From: an uncultured Selenomonadaceae bacterium | GTDB lineage: Bacteria; Bacillota; Negativicutes; Selenomonadales; Selenomonadaceae | Assembly (NCBI GenBank): GCA_905233135.1 | Contig: CAJOCQ010000015.1 | Coordinates: 26,007 to 90,006, forward strand | DNA length: 64,000 bases | Reading direction: 5' to 3' | Part shown: positions 1 through 8,080 of the stretch, piece by piece | How positions within the stretch are numbered: the first letter of the stretch is position 1 | Layout: every line of letters begins with the position of its first letter | The notes under the pieces: model-generated | What the model was told of the DNA's origin: nothing | What the model saw: only the letters and a program-made list of their open reading frames with translations | The model's database searches: none | Position numbers and translations under genes: made by a program

Positions 1-2
1 AG

Positions 3-1487
3 GAAATTATTCCGTCCGTGATTTATTTTCAAAGTAAATCCGAATATTTTATCGGCGATAAGGCAAGAAAATTTTTGAAAGAAAATCCGCAGGCGGGCGT
101 TGCAAATTTCAAAAGTACGATAGGCAGTACAGAGCGTCACGAAATTACGCCCGAAGACGGCAAGCCTTTTCGCTTGCGTTCAAAGGATATTGCAAAATTA
201 TTTTTGGGCAAAATTTCAAACGGTATTGAAAACAAATTAATCAAGGAATTTGGCGCGGCGGAAGGCGTCATTGACAGGGCGGTTATAACCGTGCCCGCAA
301 ATTTCAGCTCCACCGAAAAAAGCAACACGCGCAACGCCGCAAGAGATGTAGGATTCAGCGACGTTAAATTGACTGCCGAGCCGACTGCTGCCGCCGTTGC
401 CTATGAAGATTCGCAGGGTGAAGAAAATTCTGACGCCGTTATTTTGGTGTACGATTTCGGCGGCGGTACTTTTGACGTTTCGATTATTCGCAGAAGGGGC
501 GGCGCGTTTGAAGAAATTACTACCGGCGGCGACAAACATTTGGGCGGCAACACCTTAACAAACATTATTGCGCAGGAAATTTTAAATAAAATTAATGACG
601 ATTACGGCGTTGAATTTCCTTTCGACGAAGAAGATTTTGATGAGGACGAACACGGAATTTCTTTGACAAATTACAAATTGAATATGAACAGCATTTGGGA
701 CACCGCCAACCTTATCAAGGAAAATCTTTCCGACACCGAAAATATTTCAATGAATTTTAATATTTTTTTGCCGGGCGATAAAGCCGAACTTATGGAAGTA
801 GAATTTGACCGCGCCGAATTGGAAAATTATATTGGCAAGTACATTGAAAGAACCGCTGATATAACTTTTCAGACGATTCAACGCGCCAAAAATGAGTACG
901 GCATTGAGCAAATTAATCAGATAGTTTTGGCGGGCGGCAGTTCCAATATTCCGCTTGTTAAGGAAACTTTGGAGCGGCGGCTGAAAAATCAGGATATTGT
1001 TTTCTGCGATGACGTTTCAACTTTAATTTCACGCGGCGCGGCGATTCTCGCGCAGCGTCACGCCGAATTTGAAAGTATGTCAAAAGCTGTAACCGCAATG
1101 CAAATGGGCATTGTTGCAACTGAAGGCGTACATTTCGGCAAGTTTCAAGTTATCATTCCCGAAGATACGCCGCTCCCCTGCACCAAGAAAAGGACTTTTT
1201 ACCTTTCAAGCGATAACCTTAAAAAGTTTGAAATTAAATATTACGAACGCGATATAAAAAATTATCCGCGCGCGCTTTTTTCCCGCGATGACGGCATTGA
1301 AGAAATTGATACTGTAATTATTGACAATCTGCCGCCGAATTTGAAGGCGTCCGACGCGCAGATTGAAGTTGCTTTCATTGCGCAAAAAGACGGCAGTTTG
1401 GATATTGGCGTTGAACTTGTGGACAGCGCGGGTAATAAGATTAAGAGCGAAAAATTAAGCGTCAACAAAAAAAGCGATTTGGAGTAG
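3..1487 (+). CDS. Hsp70/DnaK-type chaperone, 5'-truncated by window edge
   Basis: Hsp70-family ATPase. The frame is open from the first bases. Residues ahead of the first possible GTG (18) read EIIPSV, the strand that normally follows the first Hsp70 phosphate loop, so the true N-terminus and that loop lie left of the window. Visible Hsp70 marks are AVITVPANF, EPTAAAVAY, the phosphate-2 motif YDFGGGTFDVS (about 450-485) and the adenosine motif VLAGGSSNIP (about 925-960). A short beta-type substrate-binding region follows, with no helical lid and no acidic C-terminal tail, so it is shorter than housekeeping DnaK. The stop TAG sits nine bases before the next ATG. It is the first visible gene of an Hsp70-rich operon. 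Family assignment is secure; client and role are unknown. Confidence 0.9.
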   Translation, partial: EIIPSVIYFQSKSEYFIGDKARKFLKENPQAGVANFKSTIGSTERHEITPEDGKPFRLRSKDIAKLFLGKISNGIENKLIKEFGAAEGVIDRAVITVPANFSSTEKSNTRNAARDVGFSDVKLTAEPTAAAVAYEDSQGEENSDAVILVYDFGGGTFDVSIIRRRGGAFEEITTGGDKHLGGNTLTNIIAQEILNKINDDYGVEFPFDEEDFDEDEHGISLTNYKLNMNSIWDTANLIKENLSDTENISMNFNIFLPGDKAELMEVEFDRAELENYIGKYIERTADITFQTIQRAKNEYGIEQINQIVLAGGSSNIPLVKETLERRLKNQDIVFCDDVSTLISRGAAILAQRHAEFESMSKAVTAMQMGIVATEGVHFGKFQVIIPEDTPLPCTKKRTFYLSSDNLKKFEIKYYERDIKNYPRALFSRDDGIEEIDTVIIDNLPPNLKASDAQIEVAFIAQKDGSLDIGVELVDSAGNKIKSEKLSVNKKSDLE

Positions 1488-1495
1488 TGATTTCA

Positions 1496-2191
1496 ATGCA
1501 AGAATTTTTACAAGCCCTGCGCGAAAGGTACGGCGATATTTCTGCCTACGGAATTTTGAGCCGTCAAAAAAATTTTGGCGAAGATTTAAATTTTGGCAAA
1601 GATTTTAAAAAAGTTGAACAGAATAAATTTTCGCCCGTGAATATTGAAACTTGCGAAGATTGGATAAAGTTGAGAGCCAACGCCGCCGATTTGTACGATT
1701 TAAAAACTTTTTTTGCGGGGCGGAGTGATTCGCAGAGCCCGCAATTTTTGAATATGATTGAGCAATATCAAAAATTCATTTCAAAAAATCTTTCGACGCC
1801 TGAAGAAATTGAAGCTGAATCTGCAACTGATTTTGTTGCAAAACTTTCTGACACTATAAAAAAATGGTTTTATAACATTTTGGAGGCGGTGCGTCCCGGT
1901 CTTCAAGGCAAGGGCAGTGAATCTGTCAAATATTACGAAGAAATTAATTCGCGCGTTGAAAAATATTTTGCGCGTATAGGGCTTAAAGCGGCGAATGTGC
2001 AACCTCGCTCAAATTTCAGCGAATGGCTTGAGAAAATGACGGCTATTGAAACGCCGCCGAGAACTTTTACAGACCGCCACAACACCATTGCAGAAATTTT
2101 TATTCAGCCGCGCTATTTTGAATATTACAACGACGAGGGCGAAATTGAAAAATCTTGGATTGAGGGCAAATGCGCGGTTTTCAAAAGGTAA
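1496..2191 (+). CDS. Hypothetical helical protein of the Hsp70 operon
   Basis: About 231 residues, cytoplasmic, with no signal peptide or membrane segment; family not recognised. I chose ATG 1496 with GGAG at 1481-1484; a GTG at 1487 would overlap the upstream stop but sits too close to that site. The middle is mostly helical and charged. The C-terminal part (KYYEEINSRVEKYF, then a final EGKCAVFKR) looks related to the end of the next protein (KFYSGLLEKVNKYL, then DGKMVVFKF). The two may therefore share a C-terminal domain, possibly a common docking module for the neighbouring Hsp70 proteins. That relationship is read by eye and the docking idea is inference. It lies 12 bases ahead of the next gene, consistent with one transcript. 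Confidence 0.75.
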   Translation: MQEFLQALRERYGDISAYGILSRQKNFGEDLNFGKDFKKVEQNKFSPVNIETCEDWIKLRANAADLYDLKTFFAGRSDSQSPQFLNMIEQYQKFISKNLSTPEEIEAESATDFVAKLSDTIKKWFYNILEAVRPGLQGKGSESVKYYEEINSRVEKYFARIGLKAANVQPRSNFSEWLEKMTAIETPPRTFTDRHNTIAEIFIQPRYFEYYNDEGEIEKSWIEGKCAVFKR

Positions 2192-2203
2192 GGAGGGCTT
2201 AAA

Positions 2204-3562
2204 ATGGATTTTATAGGCTTACTCGGCTTGTTGGGATTATCGGGCTTTTTTTACGGCAGGCGAATTAACGGCAGAATTGAAATTTTGCGGGAAGAAGTTC
2301 GCCGCAATTCTTCAGCTGCGGACTTTGCAAATTTGCAACAGGAAATTGACAAGTTAAATTATTTGCTTCAAAGTTGCGTAACGAGCGAAGGACTTAATAA
2401 TTTTGCGCGGCAGATTAAAAGCGAATTGGTACAGGAATTGCAAAGAGAAATTGCGCACTCTGCCTCGCCGCAAACAGATTTTACCAATTTTCAAAACAGG
2501 ATCATAACGCTTGAAAAATTTTGCGCAGAATTTGACGCGCGTTTTGCCGCGTTAGAAAATAAAAAAATTTACGCGCCTGCGCCTTCAAATAGTTTCTTGG
2601 AACAAAAAATTTCTGCGATTGAAAAAAATTATGCAGGAATTGACGCGCGTTTTGCCGCGTTAGAAAATAAAAAAATTTACGCGCCTGCGCCTTCAAATAG
2701 TTTCTTGGAACAAAAAATTTCTGCCCTCGAAAATGAAAATAAAGCTTTAATTCAAAAATTTTCAGAGCAAAATGCAATTCTCTTGCAATGGCAAAATTCT
2801 TTCGCGCAGGTTCAAAACACTTTAAACGCACTTCAAAAACAAGTTGCCGAACAACAAAAAATTATTGCGCAGTATGAATTGCGCCTTAAGGATTCGGCGA
2901 AACCCGCACCAATAATTCCGCCCGTTGAAACGCCCGCGCCGCTGAAAAATTTAACAATTTACAATTTCCAAATTAAAAAACCGAACGCGCCGCTTTTCTC
3001 AAATAATCCCGACGACGCGCCAAAAACTCTCGCCGTTATAGAAAATCTTACCGAAATAACAGATTTTCTGGAAAGTTCCGCCTTCGACAAAAAAGAAGAT
3101 TTTATCAAATTGGTAAACAATTACCGCCGCAATTTGAAAAAGTTCGTTGATAAAGTCAACAGTCAAAAGTTCGACGAAGACGCTTTTTCTGAAGAGGCAT
3201 CGGGTGCTTTTTTTGACACGCTTTCAAATTATTTTCTGTCAACTTTGCCCGTTTCAATTTATCGCGGCAACAAGGAAAATTTTAAATTCTATTCGGGCTT
3301 GCTTGAAAAAGTCAATAAATATCTCGCCGCCTGCCGCGTGTACACCGAGCTTATTGAACCTAAAAATTTAATGAAACACGACGATATTGAAAAAATGGAC
3401 ATCGTGAAAAAAGATACCGCCGCCAAAAATCAAGATAAAATTATTGATGAAGTTGAGCGGCTGCCCTATTTTTTGGATTACTTGACGAGCGACGACGACA
3501 CGGAACATTTTCGGCTTGACGGCAAAATGGTAGTTTTTAAATTTGACGGGGGCAAAAAATGA
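2204..3562 (+). CDS. Coiled-coil protein with N-terminal hydrophobic segment
   Basis: 452 residues. A strong AGGAGGG precedes ATG 2204. Residues 1-18 are hydrophobic (FIGLLGLLGLSGFFYG), a possible membrane anchor. Roughly residues 20-240 are heptad-rich coiled coil containing two almost identical 36-residue units (DARFAALENKKIYAPAPS and following). A Pro-rich stretch near 240-265 leads to a globular helical C-terminal part ending DGKMVVFKF, which resembles the end of the preceding protein. The gene overlaps the following Hsp70-like gene by four bases (ATGA), so translation is coupled. A scaffold or tether for the Hsp70 proteins is a reasonable inference. No enzyme motif is visible and the family is unknown to me. 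Confidence 0.8.
   Translation: MDFIGLLGLLGLSGFFYGRRINGRIEILREEVRRNSSAADFANLQQEIDKLNYLLQSCVTSEGLNNFARQIKSELVQELQREIAHSASPQTDFTNFQNRIITLEKFCAEFDARFAALENKKIYAPAPSNSFLEQKISAIEKNYAGIDARFAALENKKIYAPAPSNSFLEQKISALENENKALIQKFSEQNAILLQWQNSFAQVQNTLNALQKQVAEQQKIIAQYELRLKDSAKPAPIIPPVETPAPLKNLTIYNFQIKKPNAPLFSNNPDDAPKTLAVIENLTEITDFLESSAFDKKEDFIKLVNNYRRNLKKFVDKVNSQKFDEDAFSEEASGAFFDTLSNYFLSTLPVSIYRGNKENFKFYSGLLEKVNKYLAACRVYTELIEPKNLMKHDDIEKMDIVKKDTAAKNQDKIIDEVERLPYFLDYLTSDDDTEHFRLDGKMVVFKFDGGKK
2532..2724 (+). repeat. 85-bp exact direct duplication inside coiled-coil gene
   Basis: Bases 2532-2616 recur identically at 2640-2724. The period is 108 bases (36 codons), so the reading frame is kept. The copies have no silent differences, which points to a recent duplication or continuing conversion. 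Repeat-number change would lengthen the coiled coil by 36 residues per unit. Confidence 0.95.
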
Positions 3563-5064
3563 AAAGTTATATCGGCATAGATTTTGGCGCGTGCAATATT
3601 AAAGCGGCAAAAGTTTCTGCAAGCGGCAAGGCGCAAAAAATTAAACTCAACAAGGCGCAGGCGGCAGGGAATTTTATTCCGAATGTCATTTTGTACGATG
3701 ACGTTAAAGGCAACATTGAAATAAAAGTCGGCGGCGGCGCGAAAAACAGCAAGGATTTTGAAAATAAAATTTGGCAGATTAAGCCGAAACTTTCACAAAA
3801 AATTTGGCGCAAATTTATTAAAAGTTTAGGGCGCGAAGTTGCCGCAAATGAAGCCGTAAAAGATATTTTTGAATGGTTATGGCGCACTATTACAGAAAAA
3901 TTTTCAAATGCGGAAGAATTTGAAGCGGTAATTACAGTGCCGGTTTCATTTTCCGAAGTGCAAAAAAATCTTATGAAGCAAGCGGCAATTTCGGCGGGCG
4001 TACCTGTTGCCGCCGTTGTTACGGAGCCGTTCGCCGCAATGTTTTCGCTGGAAGATTTTTTTGAAGAGGACGAAGAGCAGACCGTTTTAATTTTTGATAT
4101 TGGCGGCTCGACGCTTGATTTAAGTTTATTCCGCGTGGAAAATTTTGACGACGAATTGAACATTACCGAACTTGCGGCGGCGGGCTTGAAATTCGGCGGC
4201 ATTGACATTGACAAGGCGATTTTCAATAACATTTTTCTTGACAAATACGGCGATGAAGTTACCAAAATTCTTGACAGCGGCACGCCGCAATATGAAATTA
4301 TGAACGAAATTGAAAAAGTCAAGGAACAGGCGATTATTGAAGGCGAAGAAGTTTCAGGTTTTATTACCGACGAAAACGGCGGGCTTCACGAATTTACTTT
4401 GACGCCCGAAGAAATTAACGCCGTGCTTGAAAAAATTAATGTCAAGGAAAAAATTATTGCGCTGCTTGATGAACTTTTTGAGGACGCGGAAATTGACAAG
4501 GGCGAAGTTACGGCGGTTAAACCTTTCGGCGGCACTTCGTCAATAGATTATTTTACTCAAATGTTGACGGATTATTTTGGCGCGGAAATTTTTGACTGCG
4601 AAGATTTTGAGAAAGACGATATTTATATGAATATTGCGCTCGGCGCGGCGAAGTACCGCTATTTTGTTGACGCCGAAAACTCCAACGTTTCAATTCAAAA
4701 TGTCATTCCCTACAACATCGGGCTTGCCAAAGAAAATATTTTTTCGCGCAGTATCAAGCGCAATGAGTTAAGCGGCTTTGTTACGCCGCTGAAGCCGCTT
4801 TTAATTTCTGAACTTGAAAAAAATAATTGGCGCGTTGCAGTTTATCAAAGTTTTGCAAATGCTTTTGAATTGCCGCTTGACAGCGAGGACGTTATTTTTA
4901 TCGGCGACGTTGAATTGAATAAAAATCTTTACAGCGTCAATGACGCGGTACTTTTTAATTTGCGCACTGATGACGCGGGGCAAATTATTATAAAATTTTT
5001 TGAATTTCCGCCGAATGCTGACGCGCCTAAAATTATTGAAGAAAAAATTGTAAAGGCAGGTTGA
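3559..5064 (+). CDS. Divergent Hsp70-like ATPase
   Basis: 501 residues with the actin/Hsp70 ATPase fold. Phosphate-1 reads GIDFGACN (residues 6-13) where active Hsp70s have GTT before the Asn, so nucleotide handling may be altered. Other marks are AVITVPVSFSEVQ, TEPFAAMFS, the phosphate-2 motif FDIGGSTLDLSL (about 178-190) and PFGGTSSIDYF as a degenerate adenosine motif. The C-terminal 120 residues are a reduced beta-type domain without a lid. ATG 3559 overlaps the upstream stop. It may be an actin-like or Hsp110-like partner of the canonical members rather than a folding chaperone; that is inference. Superfamily assignment is firm, function is not. Confidence 0.85.
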   Translation: MKSYIGIDFGACNIKAAKVSASGKAQKIKLNKAQAAGNFIPNVILYDDVKGNIEIKVGGGAKNSKDFENKIWQIKPKLSQKIWRKFIKSLGREVAANEAVKDIFEWLWRTITEKFSNAEEFEAVITVPVSFSEVQKNLMKQAAISAGVPVAAVVTEPFAAMFSLEDFFEEDEEQTVLIFDIGGSTLDLSLFRVENFDDELNITELAAAGLKFGGIDIDKAIFNNIFLDKYGDEVTKILDSGTPQYEIMNEIEKVKEQAIIEGEEVSGFITDENGGLHEFTLTPEEINAVLEKINVKEKIIALLDELFEDAEIDKGEVTAVKPFGGTSSIDYFTQMLTDYFGAEIFDCEDFEKDDIYMNIALGAAKYRYFVDAENSNVSIQNVIPYNIGLAKENIFSRSIKRNELSGFVTPLKPLLISELEKNNWRVAVYQSFANAFELPLDSEDVIFIGDVELNKNLYSVNDAVLFNLRTDDAGQIIIKFFEFPPNADAPKIIEEKIVKAG

Positions 5065-5069
5065 TTTTT

Positions 5070-5252
5070 ATGGATTATGATAAAAAAACTTTTGACGAGC
5101 TTTTTAATTACGGCAATAAGATTTTGGATAAAATGCAGGACGCCGCCGCCGAAAAATCTGCCGCGTTGGAAAGTTCCAAAGACCGCTATAAAAACCTGCG
5201 TGAAGATTTGCAGGCGTTGTTGAATCGTAACGTTGAGGAGGAAAAATTTTGA
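5070..5252 (+). CDS. Small helical protein of the Hsp70 operon
   Basis: 60 residues from ATG 5070 (AGG at 5058-5060 is a weak ribosome site). It is highly charged and apparently one or two amphipathic helices (DELFNYGNKILDKMQDAAAEK). Its stop overlaps the TTG start of the next gene (TTGA). Tight packing on both sides and the normal codon pattern argue that it is real. Its product may pair with the coiled-coil protein encoded next. No family recognised. Confidence 0.65.
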   Translation: MDYDKKTFDELFNYGNKILDKMQDAAAEKSAALESSKDRYKNLREDLQALLNRNVEEEKF

Positions 5253-5995
5253 ACACGAATTTTGACGAAAGACAGGCTTTTGAAGATTTGCGCGGCGTGT
5301 TGAATAATATGAATAATTTTGCCAATCACTACTTCGCCGAAATGCAAAAGGCGCAACAGTTAAACGCCGCTAAAGATTCCGAAATTGCGAATTTAATCGC
5401 CGCGCACGAAAAAAATATTGACGCGCTGAAAAATTCTTACCAAGAAAAAATTTACGCGCTTGAAAAAGATTTGTCGGCGGAACGTGAAAAAGTTTTCGCG
5501 CAGGAGAAAAATTTTTTGGCGCAGTTGCAGGAATATAAAACTTCAAATGACGAAGTAACTTTTCAACTTAAAAATTTTCAAGAAACTTTGCGGAGTGAAA
5601 AAGCAAGCCTCGATAACCGCGCCAACGAATTGAAAGAAAAAGAAAGGGAATTGGAAGACGCCAGCGCAAAATTAACTGAAAAGCAAGAAAAATTTGAAGC
5701 AGAAAAAGAAATGCACAAATTGCAAGAAACTCCCGCCGAGCCTGCGCCGAATTTCGACGAAGAACGCAACAGTTTTAATAAAGAAATTGACCAACTTAAA
5801 AATGACTTGCAGACGCAAAAAGAAGAGTATGAACAGAAAATTTTAAATCTTAATAAAGAAATTGCGGATTTGAAAAAAGTCATTGAAGATAATACAAAGG
5901 AAGACACGCCGCCTGCGCCCGAAGTTATCAACATTCCCGATAGCGAAAACGATTTTAAAAATTACGAACAAAACAACGGCGCGGGGCAATTTTAA
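5249..5995 (+). CDS. Acidic coiled-coil protein of the Hsp70 operon
   Basis: 248 residues starting at TTG 5249, chosen because GAGGAGG lies seven bases upstream (5235-5241) and the start overlaps the preceding stop. Almost the whole protein from residue 20 to 215 is long heptad coiled coil rich in Glu and Lys. It is followed by an acidic, Pro-containing, disordered tail (TKEDTPPAPEVINIPDSEND). There are no Cys motifs, membrane segments or catalytic signatures. GrpE is also coiled-coil, but I see no GrpE core sequence, so I do not call it a nucleotide exchange factor. A structural adaptor between the Hsp70 proteins is plausible but unproven. Confidence 0.75.
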   Translation: MNTNFDERQAFEDLRGVLNNMNNFANHYFAEMQKAQQLNAAKDSEIANLIAAHEKNIDALKNSYQEKIYALEKDLSAEREKVFAQEKNFLAQLQEYKTSNDEVTFQLKNFQETLRSEKASLDNRANELKEKERELEDASAKLTEKQEKFEAEKEMHKLQETPAEPAPNFDEERNSFNKEIDQLKNDLQTQKEEYEQKILNLNKEIADLKKVIEDNTKEDTPPAPEVINIPDSENDFKNYEQNNGAGQF

Positions 5996-6014
5996 ACGAA
6001 AGGTGCTTGATAAA

Positions 6015-8069
6015 ATGGAAGAAATTTTTGTCGGAATTGACTTGGGCACAACCAATACGCTTGCTTGTTATATGAAGAAAGGCAAGCCGAATTTAATTCG
6101 ATTCGGCGGAAAAACAATGCTGCCTTCTGTGCTTTACGTTGACTCAGAAAAGGGCGTAATGATAGGCGGTGACGCTAAAAAGCGCGGCATTTACGATCCT
6201 TTGAATGTCATTCGCTCTTCAAAAACTTATATGGCTGACGCGGGCAAAACTTGGACAGTCGGCGGGAAAACTTTTACGCCTACCGAAGTTGCAACCGAAA
6301 TTTTAAAGGAAGTCAAAAAGCAAATTATAAAAAAATTTAAGTGCGAGCCTGAAACTGTCGTCAACGCGGTTATCACGGTGCCCGCGTACTTTTCCGGCAA
6401 CCAAAAGGACGAAACTAAAAAAGCGGGCGCGGCGGCAGGTTTCAACGTTTTGCAAATTATAACTGAACCTATGGCGGCGGCGGTTGCCGCTGTACGCGAG
6501 CTTGAATTGAACGAAAAAATTTTTGTAGTAGATTTGGGCGGCGGCACTTTCGATATAAGCGTTTTGCAGGCGGAGCAAAGTTCTCATACTTACCGCGCGC
6601 TTGACGTTGACGGCGACAGAAAATTGGGCGGCGACGATTTCGACACGCTGATTTATAATTATTTTATTGATATTATTCAGGACGATTTGGGCATTGAACT
6701 TTCAAGCGTCGAAAAGTCGGGCATTGCCTACAATGAATATCATTCAATGACTGGGCGCGTACTCGAAGAAGCCGAAAGGGCTAAAATTGCTTTGAGTGAA
6801 GAAACAATTTATAACGTCAATCTGCCCAATCTTTTCAATATCAACGGCAAAAATTACGATTTCAAAATTGAAATGACGCGCGAAGATTTTAATGATATTT
6901 GTCAGCCGCTTTTTGATAAAATTGTTTCACGCATTAAAAAATTTATTGCCAACAGCGATAAATTTTCGACAGATGAAATTTCGACTATCATACTTGCGGG
7001 CGGCAGTTGTTATATTCCGAAAGTGCGTGAAGACGTTGAAAAAATTTTCGGCAAGAAAGCGGATTCGCAAATGGAATTGGATACGCTCGTTGTATACGGC
7101 GCGTGCTTTTTTGCGGATTCAATTAACAGCGGCGTTGTATCGAAAATGCAGGATATACTTTCGCACTCTTTGGGCGTTGAAGTTCTTTCGTCCGACAAAA
7201 AGAAAATGGTACTTTCAAAGATTCTCAACAAGGGCGAAGTTTACCCCTGCACATTTTCAAAAATTTATACTACCGTGCAAAACAATCAAACAAGCGTGCC
7301 AATTTACGTTTACGAGGCGGGCAGCGACGCCGAAAATATTGACGATATTGCCGCGCACGAATTTTACGGTGATGTTTCTTTGGAAAATATTACAAAAGCT
7401 CCTGCGGGAGTGCCGAAAATAAAAGTTACCTTCAGCTATGACGCAAGCGGCATTTTGTCTGTTACGGCGCAGGATGAAGATTCGCACGTTGAAAGAAAAA
7501 TCGAAATTAAAAAGAGCGAAAAACCTGCGCGAAAGAAAATTCAGGCGTCAATAGATTTTATGTTATTACTGGACACTTCAGGCAGTATGGACGGGCAACC
7601 AATAAAAGAGGCAAAACGCGCCTGCGATTTTCTTTTTTCTGAAATAATTGACTTCAGCGCGCACCGTTTAGGCTTTATGACTTTTGATTCTTATGTAAAG
7701 CGGCTTGTACCTTTGACGCAAGACGCCGAAAAATTAAAAAACTCTTTGCGCAATGTAAACACCGGCGGCGGCACAAACTTAACGCCCGCGCTCAATGCGG
7801 CTGAAGAAGAATTGATTAATTCTCCCAACAAAAAAGTTATAATCATTGTTACGGACGGTTTTCCATTCGATGAAGATTCGTCTTTGAATTACGCCCGCAA
7901 AATGAAAAATGATGGCGTTCGCATTGTAACTATTGGCGCAGGTTCGGGTATTGGTGAAGATTTTATCAAGCAACTTTCAAGCCCGAATGACGCTTATAAA
8001 ATTGATGATATGTCGAAGTTGCAGAAAACTTTTGAAACTGCGATTTTGGCAATTTTGGAATCTGAATAG
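6015..8069 (+). CDS. DnaK-vWA fusion protein
   Basis: 684 residues from ATG 6015 (AAAGGTG upstream). Residues 1-375 form a near-canonical Hsp70 nucleotide-binding domain: VGIDLGTTNT at 6-15, AVITVPAYF, EPMAAAVAA, the phosphate-2 motif DLGGGTFDIS (about 173-182) and LAGGSCYIP. Residues about 380-500 are a DnaK-like beta substrate-binding domain (VTAQDEDSHVERKIEI at its end). From about 508 to the end is a von Willebrand factor A domain with a complete metal site: Asp520-x-Ser522-x-Ser524, Thr587 and Asp614. The vWA domain replaces the DnaK lid. Both halves look catalytically or ligand competent, unlike the divergent relatives beside it. The fusion implies ATP-driven control of a vWA-mediated protein contact. 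Cytoplasmic. Confidence 0.92.
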   Translation: MEEIFVGIDLGTTNTLACYMKKGKPNLIRFGGKTMLPSVLYVDSEKGVMIGGDAKKRGIYDPLNVIRSSKTYMADAGKTWTVGGKTFTPTEVATEILKEVKKQIIKKFKCEPETVVNAVITVPAYFSGNQKDETKKAGAAAGFNVLQIITEPMAAAVAAVRELELNEKIFVVDLGGGTFDISVLQAEQSSHTYRALDVDGDRKLGGDDFDTLIYNYFIDIIQDDLGIELSSVEKSGIAYNEYHSMTGRVLEEAERAKIALSEETIYNVNLPNLFNINGKNYDFKIEMTREDFNDICQPLFDKIVSRIKKFIANSDKFSTDEISTIILAGGSCYIPKVREDVEKIFGKKADSQMELDTLVVYGACFFADSINSGVVSKMQDILSHSLGVEVLSSDKKKMVLSKILNKGEVYPCTFSKIYTTVQNNQTSVPIYVYEAGSDAENIDDIAAHEFYGDVSLENITKAPAGVPKIKVTFSYDASGILSVTAQDEDSHVERKIEIKKSEKPARKKIQASIDFMLLLDTSGSMDGQPIKEAKRACDFLFSEIIDFSAHRLGFMTFDSYVKRLVPLTQDAEKLKNSLRNVNTGGGTNLTPALNAAEEELINSPNKKVIIIVTDGFPFDEDSSLNYARKMKNDGVRIVTIGAGSGIGEDFIKQLSSPNDAYKIDDMSKLQKTFETAILAILESE

Positions 8070-8080
8070 GAGTTGGCGTA

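Noticed and set aside
5883..6014. N-terminal extension of the DnaK-vWA ORF
   Set aside because: It overlaps the coiled-coil gene and is Arg/Lys-rich shadow text. The Hsp70 start MEEIFVGIDLG at 6015 has its own ribosome site.
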